The position numbers and the translations under genes were made by a program. Of a DNA stretch of 64,000 bases, positions 26,672 through 35,565 are shown in pieces. Origin of the DNA: Mycobacterium sp. E796 (GTDB lineage Bacteria; Actinomycetota; Actinomycetes; Mycobacteriales; Mycobacteriaceae); assembly GCF_001672815.1 (NCBI RefSeq), contig NZ_LZKK01000325.1, positions 124,001-188,000 of the forward strand, written 5' to 3'. Every line of letters starts with the position of its first letter. Position 1 is the first letter of the stretch. Below the pieces are notes generated by a model. It was not told the DNA's origin. It was given only the letters and a program-made list of their open reading frames with translations, and did not search any database.

Positions 26672-27079
26672 TTATTGCAAGAAAGGCGGGATCGGCACGG
26701 GCGGCAACTGCGGGATCGGCAAGCTGCCATCGGGCTGCACTCCTGGCACCGTGGGTCCGACAGCGCCCGACATGAAAAGCGATCCCAGCCCGCCTAGCCA
26801 GCGGGCAATGTCGGACTCCGCTTGCTGGTAGGCAGCTGCCGAGTCTTGCAGGAGGAGCACGAATCGGTCATAGAGGTCTTGCGCCGCCGCCGATACTTGC
26901 TGCCACTGCTGCCCCTGGGCGCTGAACGCGGCAGCGACGGCGCCGGAAATCTCGTCTGCCGCGGCCGGGACGATGGCCGAGGTGGGCAGCGCCGCCGCGG
27001 CGTTCGCCTCGCTGGTCGCCGCACCGATGCCCGATAGGTCGCTCGCCGCCGTCGTGAGTGCTTCTGTGATGACCCTCAT
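26672..27079 (-). CDS. PE-family protein (orphan)
   Basis: 135 residues. The first 95 form a PE domain (TEALTTAASDLSGIG, then VPAAADEISGAVAAAFSAQG), with YQQAE giving the YxxxD/E secretion signal for ESX export. The N-terminus is slightly shorter than the usual MSFV start. The C-terminal 40 residues are a short Gly/Pro-rich tail rather than an enzyme domain. No PPE gene is adjacent, so its partner must be elsewhere. It would be secreted or placed at the cell surface. Confidence 0.82.
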   Translation of the reverse strand: MRVITEALTTAASDLSGIGAATSEANAAAALPTSAIVPAAADEISGAVAAAFSAQGQQWQQVSAAAQDLYDRFVLLLQDSAAAYQQAESDIARWLGGLGSLFMSGAVGPTVPGVQPDGSLPIPQLPPVPIPPFLQ

Positions 27080-27187
27080 GGCGATAATCCCTGTGCCTAA
27101 CCCCCGGTTCGCCCGAGTCTACTCAGGTGGGCGCTGTGCACGGGTTATTCGACAATTTCGTCACCCCGGCGTGATGCGCCACCACGC

Positions 27188-30100
27188 TCAGGCGGGCTGT
27201 GTGACGGCAGTTGCGGTAGTGGCGTTGTTGTCAGCTCGGGAAGGGGTCGGAATCCTGTTAGCTCCGTTGAGTTTTGCCAGGTCCGGTTCGGTGGGATTTG
27301 AGATCTTTCCAACTTTCGTCAGAAACTCGACGCACTTCAAGGCTTGGCGTCCCATGATCCGCCCCATCTCCGTGTAGGCCGCAAATTGCCCTTCGTTGAA
27401 CCATTGGTCCGACGTGGGGTCGTGGGGGAACACGCCGTTCTCGGCGGCATAGGTCAACAGCCACTCGGGGAAATCCCGGCACAGCACCGCTTTGGCGAAG
27501 ATCAGCACGCCGCGACGTTCCTCTCCTTCGGTGAGGCCGGAGGCCGCGGGGTAGGTGATGAGCCCGATCGCGACCGTCCTCTTGGCGAGCCGGCCGTTCA
27601 AGCTATAAAACGCGTCTCCCGGTTTGAACGGCTCGCCGGAGCCGGGCGTGAGGTCGCGCAAGGAGTATCCGGGGAAATCGTCGAACGTGACCGTCACGCC
27701 GAGTTCGTATTCGGCCAGCCGCAGGGCGTCGGCCAGCCCGCTGGCCAAGGGCGGGGCGTCGCCCCCGCCGTCGACGCAGAAGATCAATCGGCTGCGGCGG
27801 CGCAGCGCCTCGACCAGTCCGAGGTTCTCGTAGTGGCCGCCGTCGGTGACCTGCACCAGCCGACCATCGCTGTAGTTGAAACCGAAGAGCTCGCGATAGT
27901 AATAGCCGGCGCCACGCATGGCGGGCAGCGACCTCGGCCAGGGCCTCGTGTTGTCCTTGGGGTCGAGGCATTGGTCCGTCTCGGCGCCCGCGAGGTTGGC
28001 CACGAATTTCGGATTGGGCAGCCAGGTGCCCAGGCGGGCTCCAGAAATGGCCAGCAGCTTTTCGAATCCTTTCTGATGGCGCCCCATCGCCGAGGCGAAT
28101 GCGGCGCCACTGACCGCGACCGCCGTCAAGACCGTGAGATCGCGCTTGATTCTCGGCGGCGATTGGCCAAATAGTCCCGCGGTCTTCAGCCATCCCAGAT
28201 CGGGGCCGCCGATGTAATCGTGGCTCATCACATAGGACACCGCGTTCAGTCCCGGGGCGGGCTTGTCCTTTCCGGTGATGGTGGCGGCGGCCGCGAACAC
28301 GAACTTTGGGCCGCCGACCGGCACTTCGCCAAACTCGTCGAACCAGGTGAATTTGTTGGGGTGGAAGGCTTCCGCGTGCCAATGGTCGCCGTGCTTGACG
28401 CGCTGGACGGCGAACGCCTGGCCCAATCGGGACCGATAAAAGGGATTCAGGCTGAGCGAGGCGATATCCACCGAGCCGACCCACAGCATGGTCAGCAGTA
28501 GCAGCCCGGGGAGCCACCACGAGGAGAACGGCATCTGGAAAAAGGTGTTCTCCTTTCCATCGGCGGTGGCGTGCGCAAACACGTTTGCCGCGAAGCAGCC
28601 CAGGGTGATCAGCCAGGCGACCAGCAAGGCGGCCAAGGTCGCCATCACCAGCACCAATGCGACGACGCCCGGCGGCAACAGCCGTTTCAACGACGAAAGT
28701 TTCGTCGCCTCCTTCGACAACTTGTCGCGGTCCTTCCACACCATCGCGGCGATCGCCGCCAGGTAGTTCAGGCCAACCAACCCGGAGACGGCCGCGGCGG
28801 CGCCGCCCTGGTTCCCTGGCGCGCGCTCACCCAGCCACCAGCAGAGCCGCATCAAGGCGGGCAATCCGGCGACCACCGCCAGCACCAGCACCGCGAATAC
28901 TGCGCTGCCGAACGCGAGGCCCTGCAGCCGCAGTTTCAGCCACTCACTAAAGCTCTTCCACGACACGAACTCGACGAACATCGCCGCGCCCGTGAAGAAC
29001 ACGGCGAAAGCCGCGAAGGCGGCGACCGCGTACCACGACGCGGAATGCGCTGTCAGGCAAGGGAGAGCGGGCGGGCCACCGAGACTTGGATTCGGCACCG
29101 GAACGATCACGGCGAAGGAGAAGACGGAGCGAGAAAACAGATAGCCGAGCACCGAGCCCAGCACCGCGGGCAGGGTGAAGAGGATGGCCATCGATGCGAT
29201 CAAATTCTTCAATACGATGGTTAGCGCCACGAGCAATTCTCCGGGCGAGTCCGCGATATAGCTTGAGTGCCTGCGGAAATGATCGAATTCGGGCGATCCC
29301 TCCTCGAAACGCTCTGATAACAAAGGGCTTTCCTTGTCGTGCACGGCGAGCAGTCGCGCCCCGGCGGTGTAACCCCCGCCGGATACCGATATCACGTAGT
29401 CGACGGCGTCGATGAGCTTGGGAGCCGCCGCCCTGCGCCGGAACCGCCGCCTGATTTTCGGCGTCAACTTGATCGGGGGCGCCTTCGAGAACTCTTGCGT
29501 CACGCCCATCGCAATGCAGGCCGACCGCACCCCGCCACCGGACAGGCAAATGGCCTGGACCGGGTCGCCCTCCCGGGATTTCCTGACTTTCTCGGCACCC
29601 GGCACGTAATACGCGTTGGCCCAGCTCAATTCGTCCGTCTTTGCGCGCGCGGCGGGAGGTTCTGCTTGCAGACCGCGCCACCAGGTGGCGCGGATCGAAT
29701 CGGAGCAGGCGATTTCGGTCTTGCCCGGGGCGCACGCCTTGAACCACCGCGAACCCGCCACCGCCTTGCGCAGGTAGGCGCGCAACGACCGCCACGGCCA
29801 CGTCAGTGCGGAAGAGCAGGCCCCCAGCCACCGCCACCTCTGCGCCAGCGCGGACACGCCCTCCCGCAGCCGCCGGGACCAGGGCACTAGTGCGCGCAGG
29901 AAAACTCCCAACGTTGCGAGACAGCCGCCGAGGGCCAGCAGCCCCGCACACCATTTGATGATCGACGCCGCGGCCGCGGCCGTGATCAAGTCCGCCGAGT
30001 TGTGGTGGCGGAGGGCGTAATCGAGCAGCACATGCTTGGCGAGGTCGGCGCCGACGGTAAGGGCCACCGCGGCGGCGACGTATTTCGCCGCCAGCCGGCC

Positions 30101-30385
30101 AAACTCGGAGATGGCCCACAGCCTGAAGATCCATGCAAACCCCGTCAGCGCCAGGCCGTACCCGGCGATGAACCAGACGTCGTTGGATAATGCGGCCCGA
30201 ACCTGGTCGACGGTGGCCGAATCCGGTGACCCGCCGCCATAGAGGTACCTGGCGACGCCGGACGGCGAACCCGGTGCCGGCCATGAAAGCGCCGCTATTG
30301 CCACCCCGGCCGCGACGAAGATAGCTGCCGCCGCCGTTTGGGCCAGGCGGGATGTCCGCCATCTCGCTGACTCAGTTTCGGACAT
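27188..30385 (-). CDS. large membrane protein with patatin/cPLA2-like lipase domain
   Basis: 1065 residues. Four hydrophobic segments lie in the first 165 residues and about seven more between roughly 385 and 650. The lipase elements flank the second membrane block: LSGGGVRSACIAMG (about 281-294) as oxyanion loop, VSGGG near 333 as nucleophile elbow, and DGGHYENLGL near 845 carrying the catalytic aspartate of the Ser-Asp dyad. A membrane-embedded phospholipase or lysophospholipase is likely. GAGGGGGA precedes the ATG. Insertion of a membrane block inside a patatin-type domain is unusual. Confidence 0.75.
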   Translation of the reverse strand: MSETESARWRTSRLAQTAAAAIFVAAGVAIAALSWPAPGSPSGVARYLYGGGSPDSATVDQVRAALSNDVWFIAGYGLALTGFAWIFRLWAISEFGRLAAKYVAAAVALTVGADLAKHVLLDYALRHHNSADLITAAAAASIIKWCAGLLALGGCLATLGVFLRALVPWSRRLREGVSALAQRWRWLGACSSALTWPWRSLRAYLRKAVAGSRWFKACAPGKTEIACSDSIRATWWRGLQAEPPAARAKTDELSWANAYYVPGAEKVRKSREGDPVQAICLSGGGVRSACIAMGVTQEFSKAPPIKLTPKIRRRFRRRAAAPKLIDAVDYVISVSGGGYTAGARLLAVHDKESPLLSERFEEGSPEFDHFRRHSSYIADSPGELLVALTIVLKNLIASMAILFTLPAVLGSVLGYLFSRSVFSFAVIVPVPNPSLGGPPALPCLTAHSASWYAVAAFAAFAVFFTGAAMFVEFVSWKSFSEWLKLRLQGLAFGSAVFAVLVLAVVAGLPALMRLCWWLGERAPGNQGGAAAAVSGLVGLNYLAAIAAMVWKDRDKLSKEATKLSSLKRLLPPGVVALVLVMATLAALLVAWLITLGCFAANVFAHATADGKENTFFQMPFSSWWLPGLLLLTMLWVGSVDIASLSLNPFYRSRLGQAFAVQRVKHGDHWHAEAFHPNKFTWFDEFGEVPVGGPKFVFAAAATITGKDKPAPGLNAVSYVMSHDYIGGPDLGWLKTAGLFGQSPPRIKRDLTVLTAVAVSGAAFASAMGRHQKGFEKLLAISGARLGTWLPNPKFVANLAGAETDQCLDPKDNTRPWPRSLPAMRGAGYYYRELFGFNYSDGRLVQVTDGGHYENLGLVEALRRRSRLIFCVDGGGDAPPLASGLADALRLAEYELGVTVTFDDFPGYSLRDLTPGSGEPFKPGDAFYSLNGRLAKRTVAIGLITYPAASGLTEGEERRGVLIFAKAVLCRDFPEWLLTYAAENGVFPHDPTSDQWFNEGQFAAYTEMGRIMGRQALKCVEFLTKVGKISNPTEPDLAKLNGANRIPTPSRADNNATTATAVTQPA

Positions 30386-30524
30386 GGGGAATCCCCCTCG
30401 ATCGAGTCGGTGTTAACGCGCGTAGCTGCTCGTTTACCAAACCGCTGCTCCGCGGGACGGAATAGAGTAAGCGACTACCCCAACTCGTTGTAGCGTTGTC
30501 ACCAGCTCGGAAAGGGGGATCGCG

Positions 30525-30587
30525 ATGCATACCTACGCAGATTCCCCGTGCTCGAGACGGGCAGTGCGGTGCAGCTGCGCTACATAA
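30525..30587 (+). other. 20-codon leader frame before the DUF1023 gene
   Basis: A strong AAAGGGGGA precedes ATG 30525, which reads 20 codons (with three Cys and four Arg) to TAA, overlapping the start of the next gene in another frame. It may be a leader peptide that couples translation, or the mark of a frameshift moving the true start. Confidence 0.35.
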
Positions 30588-32497
30588 GCGTCCCGGCCCT
30601 GATCGGGGAGGCCGGGGGAGATCCGTGGTTGATCAATCAGAGCCTCCAGGTCGGTCGCCCGGCGCAGATCTCCGAGTTGGCGGAGGCGTTTCACACGGCG
30701 GGCCGGTGCACCGCCGAGTCCGACGCCTCGTTCCAGGAAGCGCGCCGCCGCTTCGACGCGGCCTGGAACCACCAGAACGGCGACCATCCGATCAACGACT
30801 CCGCCGAGGTGCAGCGGGTGACCAAGGCGCTGGGCGCGCAGTCGTTGCAGCTGCCCAAGATCGGCGCCGACTTGGAAAACATCGCCGCCGCGCTGGCCGA
30901 GGCGCAGCGAACCGGCGCGGCGCTGATCTCGACGCTGGAGGGGCAGCTGCAGCAGCTCGACAACGAGATCGGCCAGGCGGTGGAGGCGGAGAAAGACGTC
31001 CACCTCACCGCGGCTGAGAGAAAGCTCTTGGAGCTGCACATCGCCGACCTTGAAAACGAAGCGATCGCCGACACCAAATCCGCTCTGGCACAGATCGATT
31101 CGGTACGCGACGGCTATTCGAACTACTTGCAGGCAGCGATGGGGACCCTGCGCGCCGACGGCTACGAGCCCGACGTTCTCCAGGCGGTGGACGCCAAACC
31201 CGAGATTCCGCCGCCGGGAACGAGTCCGGAGGACGTGAACAGGTGGTGGACATCGTTGACGCCGGGGGAGCGCCAGCAGCTCATCGCCGAGCACCCCGAT
31301 CAGGTTGGCAACCTCAACGGTGTCCCGGTGCTCGCGCGCAGCGACGCCAACGTGGCGGTGATGACTCAGGACCTCAACCGGGTCCGCGACATCGCCGGCC
31401 GCTTCAACGTCTCCCCGGACGACGTGCTGCGCGATCCGGCGAAGTACGGCCTGTCGGCCGCCGACGTCACCCGCTACCAGAACGCCGATCAGACCCAGCA
31501 GGGGCTCGATCGCGACTCCGACCACGGCCACAACCCGGTGTTCCTATTCGCTTACGACCCAATGGCTTTCGGCGGTAAGGGGCGTGCGGCGATCGCGATC
31601 GGGAACCCCGACCTGGCGAAGAACACCGCTGTGATCGTCCCGGGCACCAGCAGCAGCGTGAAGGGCGGCTGGCTGCACGACGGCCACAACGATGCGCTCA
31701 ACCTGTACGGCCAGGCCAACGCCGCCGACCCGAGAAACCCCACGGCGGTGATCGCGTGGATGGGGTACGACGCCCCCAACGACTTCAAGGATGTCCAGCG
31801 GATTTCCACCCCGGCGCTGGCGCGGACCGGCGGTGAGGCGCTGGCGCAAGACGTCAACGGTTTGTGGGCCACGCACCTCGGGGCCGGCCAGCATGTCACC
31901 GTGCTGGGCCACTCGTACGGCTCGACCACGGTGGCCGACGCGTTCGCGTTGGGCCACATGCACGCCAACGATGCGGTGCTCATCGGTTGCCCGGGCACCG
32001 ACCTCGCACCCAACGCCGCGAGCTTCCATCTCGACGGCGGGCACCTGTACGTGGGCGACGCGTCGACGGATCCGGTCGGCATGCTCGGGGAGCTGAATGG
32101 CTTGAGCCACTACGTGAACCGGGACAACATCGGCGGTCAGGTGCTCGGCTTGACCCCCGGCCTGGGCGCCGACCCCGCGGCCGACGGATTCGGGTCCGTG
32201 CGCTTCCGGGCCGAGGTGCCCGGCTCCGATGGCGTTAACCCGCACGACCATTCGTACTACTACCACCCCGGAAGCGAGGCGCTCCACAGCATGGCCGACA
32301 TCACCTCGGGTCACGGTGACGCGCTGGAATCCGACGGCCTGACGGCCCAACACCGTTACCAGCCGGGCAAGGTCACCATCCCGGGCCTGGGTCCGGTCGG
32401 ACCGGGCATAGGCGGGCTCGTCATCGACCCGGAGTGGGGCCGCGCGCCGGGATCTGTTACCGATGATCATGTCTTCGATGACCAACACCATCACTGA
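30548..32497 (+). CDS. DUF1023 alpha/beta-hydrolase with helical N-terminal domain
   Basis: 649 residues. The N-terminal half is largely helical with a heptad-like stretch around 110-170, reminiscent of ESX-associated helical proteins. The C-terminal DUF1023 alpha/beta-hydrolase domain has GHSYGS with nucleophile Ser456. Related mycobacterial proteins start near LRYISVPALI, so GTG 30548 or GTG 30569 is possible; neither has a good ribosome-binding site, while a strong one serves an out-of-frame ATG at 30525. A lipase or esterase at the cell surface is plausible; the C-terminus is His/Asp-rich. Confidence 0.82.
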   Translation: MLETGSAVQLRYISVPALIGEAGGDPWLINQSLQVGRPAQISELAEAFHTAGRCTAESDASFQEARRRFDAAWNHQNGDHPINDSAEVQRVTKALGAQSLQLPKIGADLENIAAALAEAQRTGAALISTLEGQLQQLDNEIGQAVEAEKDVHLTAAERKLLELHIADLENEAIADTKSALAQIDSVRDGYSNYLQAAMGTLRADGYEPDVLQAVDAKPEIPPPGTSPEDVNRWWTSLTPGERQQLIAEHPDQVGNLNGVPVLARSDANVAVMTQDLNRVRDIAGRFNVSPDDVLRDPAKYGLSAADVTRYQNADQTQQGLDRDSDHGHNPVFLFAYDPMAFGGKGRAAIAIGNPDLAKNTAVIVPGTSSSVKGGWLHDGHNDALNLYGQANAADPRNPTAVIAWMGYDAPNDFKDVQRISTPALARTGGEALAQDVNGLWATHLGAGQHVTVLGHSYGSTTVADAFALGHMHANDAVLIGCPGTDLAPNAASFHLDGGHLYVGDASTDPVGMLGELNGLSHYVNRDNIGGQVLGLTPGLGADPAADGFGSVRFRAEVPGSDGVNPHDHSYYYHPGSEALHSMADITSGHGDALESDGLTAQHRYQPGKVTIPGLGPVGPGIGGLVIDPEWGRAPGSVTDDHVFDDQHHH

Positions 32498-33053
32498 GCG
32501 GCAACGCATTTGGCCCCGGCAAGCACGGCTTGCCGCGTTAGTCGTCGTCGTCATGTTGCTAGGAGGGTGTTCGCTGGTGTTTCCGAAACCGCATTCCTCG
32601 GGCCCTTCCAACCCCTTTGACGATTCCGCCCACCCGTTGACGGACGATCAGACCAAGGCGCAGGTGATCGAGCCGGCCAAGGAGATCGTCGCCGCCGCGG
32701 ACCTGCAGGGCGTCGACGGCGGGTTTTCGTTCGCGTCCTGCAATGACCAAGGCGATCCGCCCTATCAGGGCAGGGTGACGATCGGGTTCCTGGTGCAGGG
32801 CGACCCGGATGCCTACTTCCAGCACATTCGCGCCGCGATGGCCGCGCACGGATGGAGCGAGGGCGCTCCGCCGGGACAGCACTACCACGGCACCACCCTG
32901 AACAAGAACGGTGTGACGGCAAACATGAGCTTGTTGCCCTCGGACCACAGCCGCGGGCAGATCATCCTCTACGGCGAGTGCCGGGACACCACCGACCACC
33001 ACCACGACCCGGGTGCCGGACTCGATATCACGAGCCAGTTGACCGCCCGCTGA
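32463..33053 (+). CDS. putative lipoprotein
   Basis: 196 residues. A basic N-terminus, a hydrophobic stretch and LLGGC form a lipobox, with the lipidated cysteine near residue 36; ATG starts at 32463, 32469 and 32478 are all possible, the first having GGGAT at suitable distance. The mature part contains two further cysteines and an alpha/beta-looking domain of unknown type. It overlaps the DUF1023 gene by 35 bp, so the two are co-expressed and may act together at the envelope. Confidence 0.78.
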   Translation: MIMSSMTNTITERQRIWPRQARLAALVVVVMLLGGCSLVFPKPHSSGPSNPFDDSAHPLTDDQTKAQVIEPAKEIVAAADLQGVDGGFSFASCNDQGDPPYQGRVTIGFLVQGDPDAYFQHIRAAMAAHGWSEGAPPGQHYHGTTLNKNGVTANMSLLPSDHSRGQIILYGECRDTTDHHHDPGAGLDITSQLTAR

Positions 33054-33076
33054 GCCCCGCCCCCCGGGGTATCGGG

Positions 33077-33301
33077 CTAGCCGGACTCCTTGCGCCCTGC
33101 GGCCTTCTTCTGGGACTGGTTACCGCCGCTGCCGCTACCGCTGTTGCGGCTGCTTTGGCTGCTGCCCGGGCTCTTGCCGCCCCTGCCGGAGGCGCCGGGC
33201 GAATTCGATATCGCCGCCGCCCTGGACTTGCTCATCCCTTTTTTGCGCAGACCCTCGTACTGCTTGTCGTTCTTGACGCTCGACCCATGATCTTTCGCCA
33301 C
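33077..33301 (-). CDS. small basic protein, Ser/Gly/Lys-rich tail
   Basis: 74 residues. The GTG at 33301 follows AAAGGAGACC; a long frame runs on upstream through the M42 gene but is a shadow. The first 35 residues (AKDHGSSVKNDKQYEGLRKK, then SKSRAAAISNSP) resemble a family of small actinobacterial proteins of unknown function; the rest is a disordered Ser-Gly-Lys tail ending in QKKAAGRKESG. It may bind nucleic acid, but this is only composition. Convergent with the lipoprotein. Confidence 0.7.
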   Translation of the reverse strand: MAKDHGSSVKNDKQYEGLRKKGMSKSRAAAISNSPGASGRGGKSPGSSQSSRNSGSGSGGNQSQKKAAGRKESG

Positions 33302-33445
33302 TTTGGTCTCCTTTACACCATGCAGCCCGAATACCCACTTTTCGGACCCCGGTCCGCGTCGGGGGCTGCGATCGGCCACCGCGTTGCCTACGCGCGATTT
33401 GGGTACTGATCCAGTTGTCGACCCAGCAATGAGCGAGAGGACCCG

Positions 33446-34567
33446 ATGGCGCCCCGCGATCCCGATGCGACCGAAGCGCTGCTGAAAGAACTTCTGTGGA
33501 CCTACGGGCCGTGCGGTCAGGAGGACGAGGTTCGAGCCGTCTGCGCCCGCGAGCTGGAACCCGTCGTCGACGACATGTGGATCGACGACGCCGGCAACCT
33601 GGTCGGCTACGTCGCCGCGGGAGCTCCCCCCGACGACGCCGCCCACCGGTCGGCCGCCATCGCAGGACCCAGCACCGCGACACGCGTCATGGCGCACATG
33701 GACGAACTGTCCATGCTGGTCAAGCGGATCGAGCCGGACGGCTCGCTGCACGTGACCCAACTGGGCACCATGTATCCCGGGAACTTCGGACTCGGCCCGG
33801 TCGCCGTCCTCGGCGAGCACGAGACACTCACCGCGGTGCTCACGCTCGGCTCCGAGCACACCACCAAGGAGAGCCCGCGGATCTGGCAGACCAAACCCGA
33901 TGCGGGTGATCAGGCGCTGGACTGGGAGCACGTCTACGTCTTCACCGGCCGCACCGAAAAGGAGCTTGCCGACGCGGGCGTGCGGCCCGGCACGCGGGTG
34001 TGCGTCGAGCGGAGCAAGAGGACGCTGGTCGAGATCGCGGACTATGTCGGCTGCTACTTTCTCGACGACCGCGCCGCGGTGACCGCCCTGCTGCGCGCGG
34101 CGCAATTGCTGCGCGAGCGCGGACAGCGGCCCGCCGACGACCTCTACCTGGTGTTAACGACCAACGAGGAGATCGGCGGGGTGGGCGGCTCCTACGCCAG
34201 CGCGTCACTGCCGGGCACGCTCACCCTCGCCCTCGAGGTCGGACCCACCGAGCGGGAGTACGGCACCACCGTCACCGGCGGTCCGATCATCGGCTACAGC
34301 GATGCCCTCTGCGTCTACGACAAGGACATCGCCGACCGCCTGATGGCCATCGCCTCCAACCGGGGGCTGGAGCCGCAGGCCGCGGTGCTGGGCGCGTTCG
34401 AGTCCGACGCCTCCCATTCCAAGGCCAACGGGCTGTCGCCGCGGGCGGCCCTGCTGTGCCTGCCGACGCTGAGCACGCACGGGTATGAGGTCACGTCTCG
34501 GGGCGCCATCGACGCCATGGCCGACATCGTCGCCGACTTCGTGCTGCAGCCCGACGGCCACGGCTGA
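33446..34567 (+). CDS. M42-family metallopeptidase
   Basis: 373 residues. AHMDE, FLDDRAA and TTNEEIGGVGG carry the His, bridging Asp and Glu-Glu of the dinuclear zinc/cobalt site, and STHGYE the last histidine. LALEVGPTE puts a glutamate at the remaining ligand position, where aspartate is more usual. M42 enzymes are cytosolic aminopeptidases that assemble into large tetrahedral particles. It is divergent from the small basic protein and not obviously linked to its neighbours. Confidence 0.85.
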   Translation: MAPRDPDATEALLKELLWTYGPCGQEDEVRAVCARELEPVVDDMWIDDAGNLVGYVAAGAPPDDAAHRSAAIAGPSTATRVMAHMDELSMLVKRIEPDGSLHVTQLGTMYPGNFGLGPVAVLGEHETLTAVLTLGSEHTTKESPRIWQTKPDAGDQALDWEHVYVFTGRTEKELADAGVRPGTRVCVERSKRTLVEIADYVGCYFLDDRAAVTALLRAAQLLRERGQRPADDLYLVLTTNEEIGGVGGSYASASLPGTLTLALEVGPTEREYGTTVTGGPIIGYSDALCVYDKDIADRLMAIASNRGLEPQAAVLGAFESDASHSKANGLSPRAALLCLPTLSTHGYEVTSRGAIDAMADIVADFVLQPDGHG

Positions 34568-34635
34568 CCTCCTCGGGCCGGCCCAGAAAGTCAGAGACCA
34601 GAAGTTGAGTAAATCTTTTGCGGTCTAATCCAATG

Positions 34636-34671
34636 GTATGTAAACTCCGCAATCAAGTGCATCGCCGGTAT
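34636..34671 (+). promoter_or_regulatory. 36-bp tripartite element, copy 1
   Basis: GTATGTAA (34636-34643), 13 bp, GTGCAT (34657-34662), then GGTAT (34667-34671), ending 63 bp before the glycosyltransferase start. The identical layout recurs at 38752, 39647 and 59036. Confidence 0.7.
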
Positions 34672-34734
34672 ACGCCGACGGCCCGCACCAGGGGGTGACG
34701 CGCAGCACTTCATATAGAGATTGGCGGCCCGAAG

Positions 34735-35565
34735 ATGACCAGCGTTTCATCCTTAGACTCAGTCCAGACTTCCCTCTCTCGACGTCCTCGCTCTCGCCCG
34801 AAATCGAGCCCGTCGGCCCCGACGGTCAGCCTCGTCATTCCGGTGCGGAATGAGGCGCGCAACATCGGCTGGGTGCTCGAGCAGCTCGCTGATGAGGCGA
34901 CCGAGATCATCATCGTCGACGGCGATTCGACCGATGTCACGCTCATCACCGCGCGCCGATCCCGGCCCGACATCCGGGTCGTGCCGCAGCAGGGTCCGGG
35001 CAAAGGCAGCGCGTTGCGAACGGGGTTCCTCGCCGCCACCGGTGACATCATCGTGATGATGGACGCGGACGGCAGCATGTCGCCCAGCGAGATCCCGCAC
35101 TACGTGCATTTCATTGCGAACGGCTACGACTTCGTCAAAGGGTCGCGGTTCATCAGCGGCGGATCGTCGTTGGACATCACGTGGTTTCGGCGGTTCGGCA
35201 ACTGGTTCTTGCTGTCCGTGTTCAACTCGCTGTACCACGGCAACTTGACCGACCTCTGCTATGGGTTCGTTGCTTTCGACCGTCGCTACCTCGATCACCT
35301 CCACCTCTCGGCGACCGGCTTCGAAATCGAGGCCGAGATGACGGTGCGGGCCATGCAGGCGGGATTGCGAATCGCGGAGGTTCCCAGCGTGGAACTGCCC
35401 CGTCGCAGCGGAGCGTCGAACCTGCATGCGATCCGCGATGGCATCCGCGTCCTGCGGACGGTGCTGCGTCACCACCGCTCCGGCGTTTCTGGGCACCTGT
35501 ACCAGGCGGCCCGGCAGGCTGCAGGGCGACCGGCTGTCGGTATGTCAGCCGAAGTGACGGCGTGA
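34735..35565 (+). CDS. family 2 glycosyltransferase (dolichyl-phosphate-mannose-synthase-like)
   Basis: 276 residues. VSLVIPVRNEARNIGWVLEQL begins the GT-A fold, IVDGDSTD and DADGS supply the nucleotide-sugar and metal-binding acids, and no transmembrane segment follows. The enzyme would transfer a sugar to a polyprenyl phosphate or another acceptor. The first 30 residues are Ser/Arg-rich and probably disordered. It is preceded by element copy 1, has no strong ribosome-binding site, and overlaps the next gene by four bases. Confidence 0.87.
   Translation: MTSVSSLDSVQTSLSRRPRSRPKSSPSAPTVSLVIPVRNEARNIGWVLEQLADEATEIIIVDGDSTDVTLITARRSRPDIRVVPQQGPGKGSALRTGFLAATGDIIVMMDADGSMSPSEIPHYVHFIANGYDFVKGSRFISGGSSLDITWFRRFGNWFLLSVFNSLYHGNLTDLCYGFVAFDRRYLDHLHLSATGFEIEAEMTVRAMQAGLRIAEVPSVELPRRSGASNLHAIRDGIRVLRTVLRHHRSGVSGHLYQAARQAAGRPAVGMSAEVTA

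Noticed and set aside
28947-30362. 471-codon frame overlapping the patatin-like gene
   Set aside because: Shifted frame on the same strand; the main frame has motifs and membrane segments, this one has none.
34568-34734. reading the 36-bp element as a sigma-factor promoter
   Set aside because: The conserved blocks are 25 and 4 bp apart edge to edge, incompatible with a -35/-10 pair, and do not match the SigM-type GGAAC/CGTC consensus.
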